NCBI GenBank assembly: GCA_018105865.1 | Contig: CM030836.1 | Location: 19,387,003 to 19,451,002, forward strand | Length of the DNA: 64,000 bases | DNA from: Metaphire vulgaris | Taxonomy: Eukaryota; Annelida; Clitellata; Crassiclitellata; Megascolecidae | Direction of reading: 5' to 3' | Part shown: one piece after another, positions 34,840 through 46,730 of the stretch | Layout: the number at the start of each line of letters is the position of its first letter | Numbering within the stretch: the first letter of the stretch is position 1 | Program-made: the position numbers and the translations under genes | The notes under the pieces: generated by a model | Told to the model about the DNA's origin: nothing | The model's input: only the letters and a program-made list of their open reading frames with translations | Database searches by the model: none

Positions 34840-35564
34840 TCTTGTTATATTAATATATATATGTATATATATATTAATATCAATTAATATTATTAATCAT
34901 ATCCAAACACAATTCCCTAAATCTCTCTCAGACTCTCTACCTCAAAATAAATAATGAACAACAACAACTAAACAACAACAACAACAACAACAATGATAAT
35001 CTACTGTCTATTACAATTATGTTTAAGTATTGTATTACATCATTCTACCTTCTCTGCCGAATTCTGCTTAGAGCCAAATGTCTGCCCAACTTCCTGATTA
35101 TGCAACAAAGACCCTTCGTGCTATCAAGGACTCTGTACAAAGAAATGGTCACAAGAGCAAAATAGTTGCACTCAAAGTCACAATTTATCACATCTGTGTA
35201 TCCAGCGGTGGGTGTGTACGTGTGTCAGCTGACTAGCAAGACAACATATTACCAGGTAACTTGCTGCTTCCTTTTAACCACTAGAAGGTTAATCTATAGG
35301 TTGGCATATATGGTCGTTAATCAATCCAGCATTTGGAAAAATAACAAGCGGTCAATTTTCGGCGCCGGAATCGGTCGGTCGGTCGGTCGGTCGGTCGGTC
35401 GGTCGGTCGGTCGGTCGGTCGGTCGGTCGGTCGGTCGGTCGGTCGGTCGGTCGGTCCCTCTGGCTGATCTCTGGAATAACGTGGTCTTAAACAGGTCTTT
35501 TGCGGATGGATTTGAAGTGTCATCGATTGATACCCTTAGGTATTAGAACGGATGCTATAGAAAA

Positions 35565-35659
<95 letters not shown>

Positions 35660-35715
35660 GTGAAAGATTGAAAGGTCCGTGGAAGGCGACTACGTTATAT
35701 CTCTGGAGTGTCGTG

Positions 35716-35789
<74 letters not shown>

Positions 35790-37286
35790 GTCATTATCAT
35801 TATCATTATTGTTATTATTATTAACATGAAACCAAAACCACTTCTTGCATCCCCGGCGTCATCCAACATATGAAACGACTTCGTTATTTCAATCTTAGGC
35901 CTACCTGTAGTCGCTTAGAAGAATATAACCGCCTCCTCCATTCCTTGCACCATGAAAGCCTCACTACTCACAGACCGATTCACACACAGCGATCCGCAAA
36001 TGAACCGATCATAAACTCTCGTACTTGGGACTCCGTGAGATCGTTCAGTCGCCACTTCCTTCTGACCGTTGACGACCTATGAGACACGAAAATTCCAACA
36101 TGCGGACTATTCGAGAATTCCCCGACCAGCCTAGACCCCTAGACCTGTTTGTCGTCGTCAGCCGTCGAGAGCGAACAGGTGTCCGCCAATGAACGCGAGC
36201 GCAACGGGCTATTTTTAGCGCACTTTAGGTCGGCCTATTCACATTTTCACATTTAGTCTTTAGGGCCGAAAAGTGAAATTGCTATTAAGCCTACGTGCTT
36301 TAAGTCATCGATCGTATAGATGTAGCCATGAGTAAGTATGCCTTTCCCGTAGGGGACTAAAGACTTCTGATTAATCACTCCGGTTAAGTTTCATTCGCAT
36401 ACCGCAGAGAGCACGAACCATAGGCCTCCTATAGGCGGATCTACAGTTGCACAAAGGGGGTGGGGGCTTGCCCAAGTCCACTAAAAAAATTTTTGCTAAT
36501 TTTTTGCTGTAGCGAGATGCCGAAGCAACTAATAAATAAGCGAGTGTTGTCACATCTACCCATTCAATAAATTTAACAACATTCGTCAGTACATAATATG
36601 GATGGAACCGGAATATTTCAAATGATCTCTTTACGTTGATTTGTCTCACATAATGTAACAAGTTCTATTGTAAACCTGAAGAAGCTCATTCTGAACAACG
36701 GACTGACGACAAGACGCGAATAAATCAAGGCTTTATGGGCGGATCGGATGGATTTCGAATCTAGACGAGGCGGATCTGGGGACCCCCCTATACGGACTGG
36801 GACTAATCATGGAATTTGTGCAAGACCGACGAGAAATTTTTATCCGGCGGAGGGCTAGGGTGATTATCGGCAGAATCAACTACTTAGTTCTATTACAGCT
36901 TTTGCAGCTCTTTAGGGGACTAATGAAGGAGAATTAGGCCTAACGTCTTGTAAAGTGTTTGCTGGTTTTTTCACGTTTTATGTTGAATTTTGCTCAAACG
37001 CTTTTTCACGACACTCCCCCAAAAACCCCAGACGGACTAAATTGGATGGGCACGTCGGCCTTGATGGTACCCCACCCTCCCATTGTGGAACCCTGGCAAA
37101 GCCAATGACGAATAACATTATCTGCGAAGGGTCTATATGTTAAATCCTAGCGAGCTAGTCCAAAGTTTAATAAGTGCTACATTTATTGAGTCAAGAATTC
37201 CGGTGAAAAACTAGATATTGTTCTTTATTATTGAAGGCACACTTTATACCCTACTCGTAATAAGTAATAACAGTAGTATTGTCAAT
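34260..37286. other. intergenic region between the UBAN and Rab11-FIP genes
   Basis: Upstream of the UBAN gene (minus). It holds (AT)n at 34805-34836, the TCGG tract at 35371-35456, a LINE-like tail at 35455-35565 and ATT runs at 35567-35660 and 35719-35790. The CG-rich stretch 36110-36230 is a candidate promoter for the UBAN gene. No coding exon was recognised. Confidence 0.45.
35371..35456. repeat. (TCGG)n tetranucleotide repeat
   Basis: About twenty-one uninterrupted TCGG units, a rare CpG-containing microsatellite. It gives GRSV-type and TDRP-type frames on the two strands that are not taken as genes. Confidence 0.95.
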
Positions 37287-37453
37287 CAGGGGCGTAGCGA
37301 CGAGGGTATATCGGTATATATACCCCTCCCCCTAAAAAATCAGACTACCTTAAAGTTTTTAATGTGTTTTTAAGATTTTCGACGTTTTTTAAAGATCTAT
37401 ACCGACCTTAAATCACATTATACTCCCCAATCAAATTCATGGCTACGCCCCTG
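37287..37453. mobile_element. MITE, family CAGGGGCGTAGC (copy 3)
   Basis: CAGGGGCGTAGCG...GGCTACGCCCCTG, flanking TTGTCAAT/TTGTCGAT. It ends 55 bp downstream of the Rab11-FIP stop codon. Confidence 0.9.
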
Positions 37454-37507
37454 TTGTCGATAGGTGGATCGATGTAACATGCATCATTTTAAATGGTCTC
37501 TCTAGGC

Positions 37508-38202
37508 CTAACTGAAGATCTCACTGATTCTTCCATTTTTCAACAGATCAATAAACTGTTTCGTCTTCATTTTTCCAGAAGATTTCTTCTGGCTTTTCTT
37601 CTCCGATTTCGCTTTCTTGTTCTGCTGGTTGTACGGGTTTTCCAGGATCGTCTGCTGGTTTGTCTCCAGCACCCGTACCAGAAGTTCGTCGATGTACTTC
37701 TCGAGGTCGTGGACGTACTGTGTCTTCGACTTCATCCACGACTGCTGCTCCCGAATGAGACCTATCAGTCCCTAGATACAACAAAACAACAGCCATTGGC
37801 TTAGCCACGGGCAGGATTATGTCTAGGATTATAAATTTGAGGGAGGGGGTGTCGGTAAAAAAAAAAATCTGGCCAGCAAAATTAAAAGGTCATCCGGCTC
37901 TCAGATTGGGAGGTGGGGTGTTGGGGGGCGTCGGTCTCAGATTCGGGGGGCTGTTGGGGGCGGGGGCGTTTAATAGGGGAGGGGGTGTAGAAATATCCCT
38001 GCCGTCGCCGCTTACGTCTCTGTCGTAATCGTCGAAATCGTTCGTCTCTTTCGGACCGTCGTTCAACTGGAGTCGGGTGATTTGGCGCAGTTGGAAGGTC
38101 GGGACCATCGGAAGTCTCTCGCCGCACGACCCGATGCACGAATGGCGCTGCGTCTGGCGCTGGTCGACGCTGGTCGTGCCTAAAGTACAGCGCGGAGTAG
38201 CC

Positions 38203-38301
<99 letters not shown>

Positions 38302-38324
38302 TACTACCATTATTGTTATTGTTA

Positions 38325-38380
<56 letters not shown>

Positions 38381-38481
38381 TATTCCAGTATTCGGTGGCG
38401 ATAGTGTCGATATCCTGGCTGTTATAGGTGATATTTCCAATTTGATTTCTGCTTTATCGATCTGTAATTGTCACGGCATGC

Positions 38482-38536
<55 letters not shown>

Positions 38537-38615
38537 ATATGTGAGAGAGAGAGAGATTAGAGAGAGTAGATGAGAGAGACATAGAGACATAGAGACATAG
38601 AGATATATATAGAGA

Positions 38616-38687
<72 letters not shown>

Positions 38688-39727
38688 GCATTATGTGTAA
38701 TAAACTTTTGCAGTGCTTTTTTCTAGGAAAAAAGTTTTGGGAACGCTTTCACATCTGCTCTGTCGTAAAACGCATACCGTAGACATTAGAAGAATAACAG
38801 TATGTGTTATTTTATACAATATATAGTATAGTTCGTTCTATTGCATGTCGATATAGAGACGAATCTTGCAGAAAGGTGCGGGTACGACGTTCCCGGTTCC
38901 CGTACTTTCCCACCGATAAAAAGCAGTTAAATTACCGAACTTTTGTAAAGATAATAACGTAGCGTTACGAGTGCTAACACTGACTGGGGGTGTCGGGGCA
39001 GAGGTACGTTCCGACGGAGCAGCTGTTCTTCTGCGGGGTGTTGACTAGGCCTAAGTCGTTGGCACTGTCCACCGTCTCCTTGGATCTCCAGTCGTTACTC
39101 TCTTCGACCAGGGAATGCAACGACCTTGGACGGACCCGCAACGACCTTGAACGCGTTCGAACCAATTCCGGACCAGCCACTGGAGTCGACTGATCACCGA
39201 AGCCTACGCACAGCATAAGGAGATATCGATTAGGAAATTACAAATACTGTATAGTTAGATGTTCTGCTGGACTTTTTTGGTCGTTTAGTTCGACAGCAAT
39301 TAGTCTAGAGCGGACTACATCCCAACACACAGGTGACAGGACAGACGTTACTTAGAATATTCACGAACTTCTATGGCGCCAGCTGTCATCTATTGAATGC
39401 TCTATTAAGTCCCTAGCACATTTTCACGCGGTATGCAGACCCATATCCATGCAACATGCATATTGAAGTTTGCATTGAAAGATTGGCTTCATTTGAGAGC
39501 TAACTTGTGGAGGAATGCCTTTGATAAAAACCAAACAAAGAACTATTGTAGGCTAATTGATAATTGAGCCTACCGTTGTTGTCGTTGTTGATGTTTTCTC
39601 TCAAACTGCATTCAGAGTCACCCTGTTATAGAAGTGAAGGCAGGGCACCTTTCAGTATCGTAGTAATATTAAAATTCATGAAATTTCAATCCTACGACGA
39701 TATAATAATTTTTGAAAAATAACAAGA

Positions 39728-39806
<79 letters not shown>

Positions 39807-39825
39807 CGATAAAGTTTATGGTGTG

Positions 39826-39865
<40 letters not shown>

Positions 39866-40284
39866 AAACAGTTTTAAATGATAATTATAAGTCAGATGAT
39901 TAAAATAATAATGCAGTTTTGATAGTAGGCTACTTGTAAATTCTTCACGCAGTTTATCCTATTATTATAGTAGGTCTACGTAGGCCTAACTGAATAAATG
40001 AGTAGTATTTAGTTTAGCCAGTGTGATGAAGTTTTAGCTCTTACGGGATTTATGTGAAATACGACTTTCCGTTCTTCTTCTTCTTCTTCTTCGTTGTCGT
40101 CGTCGTCGTTGTCGTCTGTCTTCGGGAAATTCATTCTCGTCGTCTGCTTTTCCTGATTTCCTTGAAATACGTCATCGTCAGAAGACGATGATAGCTTAAT
40201 GCGATGGAAGCATCGCGATACGTTGTTTATCTCCACCAAAGACTACACATACACGCATATATACATGCATATTATATATACATG

Positions 40285-40355
<71 letters not shown>

Positions 40356-40763
40356 TCCAAATCTTGAGATGTGGAGGATTTTTTCAGATTATGTGACTGT
40401 ATTTATTTAGGCAATCCCTCATCCCAACCCCCGATTGATAACATTGTCTGCTCGATTTGCACGAATCTCACGGTCAGTCTAGGCTCGAATAAGGACTCGC
40501 CCCCCCCCTTCCCATTCCCCTCATGGCTGCGCCAATATCTGTACTGTTAAAAGCCGAAATTTGCTGGTAAAGAACTCCATTGAAAACTACTTACTGATCG
40601 GGGGAATACATTCGCATTGGCGTAAACTTGGACGAATACAAGTGTGGGCCAGCACCTATAGGCCTACCTTCCCCTTCCTTATGTTGACCGCTCAAAAAGC
40701 GGGTGTCTCGAGCCTAGGGGCCAAACAGAGTTTATGCTTATGCACAACATGATTCACCTAGCT

Positions 40764-40830
<67 letters not shown>

Positions 40831-41137
40831 GTGAAGGGGAAGTCGTCTTTCGGTCAATTCAGACAATGGACTTTTTCTCGGCTCTACCTGACTGCTCCTC
40901 TGGCTATGAACCAGCTTGATGCCTTTTAAACAAAGAAACGTAAGACTTATCCTATAAGATCTACGAACTTTTACGCTTTTTAGAGAATAAAGAAATTATC
41001 TAGCAAGACGTCATCATTACGATTTTTTTTTGGCAATTATCCAGCGGCGCAATTAAATTTTGTACCGTAAATTGATTTTACAAGCGTCTGCTATTTCAAA
41101 ATGTGAGTTATCAGCACGCATTAGCTTTTATTAGTGG

Positions 41138-41195
<58 letters not shown>

Positions 41196-43190
41196 GCGCG
41201 CGTTAAGTCATTCGCAAAGTCAGGAGTGATTGCTAGGGTCAGATTCGAACCCGCAACCCTCTGGCTGCGTGTTAAAGATCTTACCGCTACTCCACACTCG
41301 CATCAATAAATTAATAGGCGGTATTAGGCGCGATATTGGATGCATAGAGTGTTTCCTATCTTTTATACTTAGAGGGAAAACGTGAAGAAATGTTATTTAA
41401 ACAGTGCTGACATCATCGAATGTAGAAAAAGATGCAAAAAGGAAAAATGTGCTAGTGTCAGAATTAGCCGTCAGAAATTTCTCTTTAAACTTAACGATGG
41501 AATTTTTATTTTACGCTGTTAAAGTTTTCTAAAATTTGAAACCTACCGACGAGGTTGACCAGAGATCTAAACGATAGCGACCGCTGTCGCTGGAAATTTC
41601 CTTCGGACGAGGCGGAGTGGGGAGTCATCCGACTCTGAACCATAAAGGAAACGGTCACCTGGAGATTTCCTTCCTCATCCTCTTCCTCGTCTTTCTTCGA
41701 TACGTGGTTAGTGGAAAGACAATACCATCTGGAAAGAAGTTTTGAAACAGAGATGTCGTTTTATCTGGGCAATTTTACGTGGAAATATGACGTATTGGGG
41801 GCAAAACAACGAGATTTCTTTAAGAATATATATCGAAATCTGCAGTCACCTGCTTTGTGGTTTCTCGTATATTCTTATCCGACCCAACAATATGGTCGCC
41901 TCGCCGAGCAAATCGTCAAAACCAAATAGATTTCGATGATAAACGGACAGTCTGAGCACCGAACCCCGCAAGTCGCTCGGAACTGACCTGGAAAAGTATA
42001 AAGTATGCTGCCACAGATAAGTACTCTTCTAGTACCAAGTGGTGATATCTTAGTATTTACAGAAACTAACCCTAGAACTCGTCAATTATACTATTAGGTA
42101 CTCTCCATGCATAGGCCTAATGGTTGTGGTGCTGCTGGTAACTGTCACCTCTTAACGCACAATTCGAAGGTGCGGGCGTACCCAGGATATCTGGCTCCCT
42201 TGGCAGAAGGATCAGACAACCCACTTAGCAGGTTTACAAATCCTTAACTAACAAATCACGACATTTTATTGACGCAAGATTGAAACTACAGTTGCGTTTT
42301 TATTGCTTTTACTGATGCGAACTGGTCTATGATGTGCCTCTCAAAGTCAGTTTTCCCCCGCCATACCCTACGGACGACACTAGCTTGCATTATTGATATA
42401 GGCCTATTACGCTGCATGGATAGTAGCACACTAAGACTACAATACAGTTCAAGGTGAAAACCTTGGACGCTATATTGCTTATCAGATATTCTGTTATTGT
42501 TGCTCGATGTTAGTATAGTCGGTAGTTTCGAAATCGATTGGAACAATGCTCTAATCAGGGGCGGTTCCACGTTTGGGGATGACTGGGGATGCATCCCCTC
42601 TCCACAGGCCCGCCAAAAATGTGTCTTCAGTGGAAGATGATCGTCTAAAGTTCTAAACGGATTAGCCTTAATGTATGTCCACAAAGCTATGGACATATCC
42701 ATAGACAATGTCATCGACAAATTCGCTTCCAGCAATAGAAAACCCGGGACCTGTCATTGATCTTGGGGGGGAGGGTCAAACGTTTTTGACGTAATTATGG
42801 GGGGGGGGTAACTGAAAGTTGACAGTTGTTGACAAGGGGAGGGGGTCAAAAATTGCCCAAAAATTGTTGACATAATTAATGGACGGCCCCTAAACCGTTT
42901 ACATATAATTTCTTTGGCAATTGGCGGAATCTTCCTAGAAATTCATTGCACCCCCCCCCCCACCAAGAGTTCTTGGAACCGCCACTGGCTCTGATCAAGA
43001 TTGTGTCTTGCATATCGAAGCTTTCGTTCCATTCTGGAATCTTGCTTCTCGTTTTGACCGAAGTTGTAAATTTCTTGTCGTCATCAAGGTAAATGATGAC
43101 GTAGGAATCGTTAGAACCTTTGAACAGAAACCTTGCTTTACAGAGAAAAATATGCAAAGATTGCAAAGAAAAACGGAATATTCTACTGCA
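37508..43190 (-). CDS. class I Rab11 family-interacting protein (C2 and FIP-RBD)
   Basis: A recycling-endosome adaptor: the C2 domain binds phospholipid and the C-terminal helix binds Rab11. Minus-strand exons are about 43190-42990 (first C2 part), 41987-41850, 41728-41547, 40922-40831, 40194-40045, 39622-39574, 39203-39008, 38169-38016 and 37771-37508. From 41987 on, all phases agree (2, 1, 0, 0, 1, 2, 0). The C2 domain reads KARFLFKGSNDSYVIIYLDD, KIPEWNESFDMQ, LSVYHRNLFGFDDLLGEAT and WYCLSTN. The middle is Ser- and acid-rich. The last exon carries YVHDLEKYIDELLVRVLE, the FIP Rab11-binding signature, and ends EIFS. The 49-nt exon is easily missed. The donor of the first C2 exon is displaced by a MITE at 42557-42987. 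The true start codon is uncertain; a candidate upstream exon is listed separately. Confidence 0.85.
37812..38001. mobile_element. MITE, family CAGGGATATTTCTA (copy 2)
   Basis: Ends TAGAAATATCCCTG; the left end CAGGATTATGTCTAGG is diverged. It fills most of the 244-bp last intron of the Rab11-FIP gene and stops 14 bp from the donor of the preceding exon. Confidence 0.8.
38203..38700. repeat. compound microsatellites in a Rab11-FIP intron
   Basis: (ATT)n, (ATC)n and (ATT)n run together at 38203-38381, then (AT)n at 38485-38540 and (GA)n at 38631-38684, all within the intron between the exons ending at 39008 and starting at 38169. Confidence 0.95.
39735..39864. repeat. (AAT)n then inverted (ATT)n
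   Basis: AAT repeats at 39735-39803 are followed 25 bp later by AAT switching to ATT at 39826-39864, so the region can form an AT-rich hairpin. Intronic. Confidence 0.9.
40279..40354. repeat. (AT)n microsatellite
   Basis: Long AT dinucleotide run in the Rab11-FIP intron, starting about 85 bp from the acceptor of exon 40194-40045. A (GA)n run lies at 40765-40825, four bases from the donor of exon 40922-40831. Confidence 0.95.
42557..42987. mobile_element. MITE, family CAG..GCGGTTCC, in the first C2 exon of Rab11-FIP
   Basis: CAGGGGCGGTTCC...GGAACCGCCACTG, flanked by GCTCTAAT/GCTCTGAT (7 of 8). It shares GGGGATGACTGGGGATGC and CTAGAAATTCATTG with 21500-21940. The right-hand duplication lies within the coding reading DTILIRA of the Rab11-FIP gene. 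A second unrelated insertion (poly-G with ATTAATGGACGGCCCC, about 42760-42895) lies inside it. Confidence 0.88.
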
Positions 43191-43590
43191 TAAGTCTCAG
43201 TTTCACATATAGAACCGAATGTGAGATTTTTAAAAAATTCCTCTTAAACCCGAGTTTCTCTTCGCCCATCGCAATCTTTAGTCCAACCCACTATCGGTTC
43301 GTCTCAGTTTTAAAAGTGTGAACAATCAATCAATCAATCGATCAAAATCTGAAAAATTTTAGAGGGAAAAATTGGGCAATGACCGTGACGTCATAAAAAT
43401 ACACATCTATAAATAGACTTATTCGAAACACTTTGCCCACCTGATCGACCTTTGATCTTCAGGTTTTTCGCTCTCTGAACTAAATAACAACAATAGCATT
43501 GTAAGGTAACTATTAACTAACTAAAGGCGCTACATGATGTATTCAATTGTCTGTCGATATGCATCACAGACTTTGACGCTAATTTCTTAC

Positions 43591-43666
43591 GTTGAATGGG
43601 AGATGGATGGTTGTAAAAAAAGCTTCTTATGGTTGCTTGTTCTGACAGCGTTTTGAATTCAGACAT
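43591..43666 (-). CDS. candidate first coding exon of the Rab11-FIP gene
   Basis: ATG at 43666 opens MSEFKTLSEQATIRSFFYNH and ends in a consensus donor CAAC/GTAAGA at 43591, phase 1. A weak phase-1 acceptor (ACTGAG) lies before the first C2 exon at about 43203. The peptide has no recognisable domain, so the link is tentative. Confidence 0.35.
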
Positions 43667-44155
43667 GGTCAGAATTTGAAATAATTGAGACGGATATTTA
43701 TCATATTTCACTTCTCAGCCAAAAATCTAAGAAACGGTATGGGAAAACCGATGTTTCATTTGGGAATTTTATTCTATTTCTATATAGATTTTTAGGAAAA
43801 TATTGCTTCTCTCCAACAAAAAACCAACGAGGGCCATAGCAATCTTGGAGGGAAAGTTTAGCTTACTGATCATTACAATGTAACTTTTGGCTATACTTTC
43901 TTGGCTCTATTCAGAGCTCTCTATTATGTAGCTTGATAAAAATGTCAAGTTAAAGAATTTGCGTGACGCCCGAGGCTCTGTGTATGGTGAAACGGTCCAC
44001 TGCGTTCAGAAGTGCCTTTCTGTAAAACCTCTAGTAAGACCACATTTGAATGATCCGGCTAGCGCTTCAACTATCGGTTGTTGGCCAGGATTTCTCCTGC
44101 AGTATGTGGACGTCATTTGCACGTACTCGATCAGAATATATTAGGCTACGCGTGA

Positions 44156-44479
44156 CAGTGGCGTAGCCAGGACAGTGGCGTAGCCAGGATTTCCGAAAGG
44201 GGTGCTTTGGGTTTTGACCAACACCAACTTTTGAAAAATCTTGACAAGCAAAAAAACGTTATCATTTCCAGATTTTTCCTGACGAGCAAAAAAAGCTCCT
44301 CGCCTCTTAGACACCGTTACATTCTATATTCTATGCCCAATAGGGGGGGGGGTTCACCCCCAAACTCGTGTCTAAGAATTAAAAATGCATGGAAACTCAT
44401 TACAAATATATTTTGTTTTCGGCAGCCAAGGGGGTTTTTAACCCCCAACCCCCCCCCCCGCCCCTTGGCTACGCCACGG
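44156..44479. mobile_element. MITE, family CAGTGGCGTAGC (copy 3), duplicated left end
   Basis: The left terminus occurs twice in tandem (44156 and 44173, 17-bp period) before the body; the right end is GGCTACGCCACGG. It contains CTTGACAAGCAAAAAAACG and CTGACGAGCAAAAAAAG. Confidence 0.85.
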
Positions 44480-44877
44480 CGCGTGTAGGCTATTCTAAGC
44501 GACTTGGCTCATGACAGACTTGGCAAGACTCCTGCTTTTTCGGACAGTGAGAAGTCCGGAATTTCCTCGAGTTCAAGTTTCTCAAATGCTGACGCGTACA
44601 AAAAAACGGCTAACGACCGTTTTTAAAGACACGGTGCACAATTTTCCTATTGTGTACTACACGGCTGGGGTTAATTGAGCGCTAAAATATACCGAATCCA
44701 GCAGTGAAACACCGTATGCGTGAACGCGAGCAATATAGAGATCATCAGGAGTTAATTAATACAGGATTTGCACGTCGATCGGATAACATGGACACCTTTG
44801 TCTCGCCTCTCCCCTTATTAAGTCCGTGTTGACCGGGGTTTTCTGTATGTTTTTAACGGACGATGTGCAGCTATTAA

Positions 44878-45075
44878 CAGTGGCGTAACGTTGGGGGGAG
44901 GCACTGTGGAGAAAGCCCCCCGGGGCCCGGGAGAGGGGGGCCCGAAGAATGGAAGAATGGATTTTTTTGCTCGTCAACATTTTATAAACGAATTGACGAC
45001 CTTTTTTCTCGTCAGCAACAGGGGCCCCATTTCAAGGATGGCCCCCGGGCCCCCAAAAGTCACGCTACGCCACTG
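44878..45075. mobile_element. MITE, family CAGTGGCGTAGC (copy 4)
   Basis: CAGTGGCGTAACG...CGCTACGCCACTG with perfect 8-bp duplication GCTATTAA. Contains T7-GCTCGTCAA and GACGACC-T6-CTCGTCAGC. Confidence 0.92.
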
Positions 45076-45139
45076 GCTATTAACCAAAGCAGTGATTAAT
45101 ATATAATGACGGAACAAACGAAGAGAGAGTATTAGGCCT

Positions 45140-45182
45140 ATAAGACTGAAACTGATCTCTGGAAGTGACCTGGTCTTTTGCG

Positions 45183-45231
<49 letters not shown>
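45140..45231 (-). mobile_element. LINE 3'-end remnant with (ATT)n
   Basis: GATCTCTGGAAGTGACCTGG then TCTTTTGCGG abuts an ATT run at 45185-45231, matching the tail context seen at 35465-35510 and 9690-9740. Confidence 0.5.
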
Positions 45232-45233
<2 letters not shown>

Positions 45234-46730
45234 GGGTCGTAGTTTTGAAAAACAAACAACCTATCAGCATGCAATTTATTTGGTGCATTTTAACTCATAC
45301 AGGTGTCAGCCCTCCTTTCCGTCACACGAAATACTGTAAGACCAGGGTGCGAATTGTGACCTGGAGCAGTGGGGGGAAAGGACATGTCGAGCTTGGAGGG
45401 ATGTAGTTGTTGGTGAAATGTAGCAGTGGGGGATGTAGTTTGGCAGTTGGGGGAGATTCCTCTCTTCCCCCTACAAATCGCGCCCTGTGCAAGACAATAT
45501 TTAGTAATATTGCAAGCAAATCTCTCTGATTTGACGGACATGCTTTAAAGTTAAACGAATGGCCAATCGCGTCTCAAATCCATTTGTTGGCATTTGTATC
45601 GGTAACATTCACAGCTGTAGACGCAGTTTTGCCGCCATTGGCTGGCGACCTTGACTGGCAAAAGTCAAAAAACTGGAAGCGAACTAATTATTATAGAACT
45701 AAAGGCGGACCGATTGCTTACCGGTGACCTTGACGTGGGTAGGTGTCCACATGTTGGTCGAACGTTAGCCGTCTTGACTCTTAACGTTTTAGTTTCGCTA
45801 TATCGGCGATTTTCTTCGTGTCAGAAAAAGGAGACAGGCGCACAAATAGACAAGGTTAGTGCCATTAGGCCGTTAAAAATCTACCTCGGCCGATGGGGGG
45901 AGGGGGTAGGGGCTGAGGTAGGGGTCGGGGGTCAAAGAGATTTTTGCCTTGCGGCATCGCACCCGAACAGCTTCGGTATTTTCGATACGCTTGGGCGATG
46001 GCGTGTTGAAAGTCACGCCTGCTGGGTTAGACCGCTGCTCTATCAGGCGTAGCGGGTTTCCTAAGTACGCATTTTCTCAGGACATAATATAGAATATGAT
46101 ACCGGGTATTACTCACTGCTGAGCCCTAGACAGACGCATGCGCGTATGACAAATCGAACTTAAATACTATTTCACTCGATAGAGGGAAATAGCACACTTA
46201 GCTAGTTTAATAAACGAAATTTGAAGTTTGAATTAACTTTCTAACACGTGAGACTGTATGAGTCACAAATTTCCTGCAATTAGCAAGGAACGAAGCAGGC
46301 ATTTTCCCAGGAGTTTGCGTTCGTGGGGTGTCCCATAATTGCCGGAGGTGTCAAAGTCTCGTTTTTATCTAGACTTAGGCCTATTGGACCCCGGTGAAAA
46401 AGAATTGGGCGGGGGAGGTGACGGGTTGGGGGTTCGATGCTTGGAACTCGGAAAAAGGAAAATACAAGTTTAAAAAGTGAAACTGCTGAATGTTACCGTA
46501 ACAACATCAAACATAGAACTGCTATGAAAAACCAAGCAGCGATGCCAAAGAATATATAGATATGAATGAAAGACAGAGCACTGCACGGCTCGGCCGAATC
46601 GTCGAAATTCTAAAACTTCCAAAGATAATCACGACAATGAATGGTGAATACCAAACCTACCCCAGTATAGGATGACGTTGACTATGACTAAATGGGTCAA
46701 TCTGAAAAATGAGTGACATTTTAGAATTTT
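45232..46730. other. no supported gene
   Basis: A plus-strand open frame at 45651-46052 (133 codons) has no recognised domain, a poly-Gly core and no splice support, so I do not call it. Confidence 0.45.

Noticed and set aside
38016..38179. Alternative acceptor at 38180 (TTTAG) for the penultimate Rab11-FIP exon
   Set aside because: It gives a phase that does not match the preceding exon; the acceptor CGACCAG at 38170 restores the frame into the Rab11-binding exon. The choice still needs cDNA.
38077..38440. Poly-Tyr, poly-Asn, poly-Asp, poly-Met and poly-Leu open frames
   Set aside because: All are translations of ATT and ATC repeats inside a Rab11-FIP intron.
41729..41775. Coding extension reading DISVSKLLSR upstream of WYCL in the C2 domain
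   Set aside because: It is preceded at once by an in-frame stop and no acceptor lies between; the strong acceptor TTCTTTCCAG at 41729 joins in phase with the exon ending at 41850.
45651..46052. 133-codon plus-strand open frame
   Set aside because: No recognisable domain, a Gly-rich low-complexity core and no splice support; likely chance.
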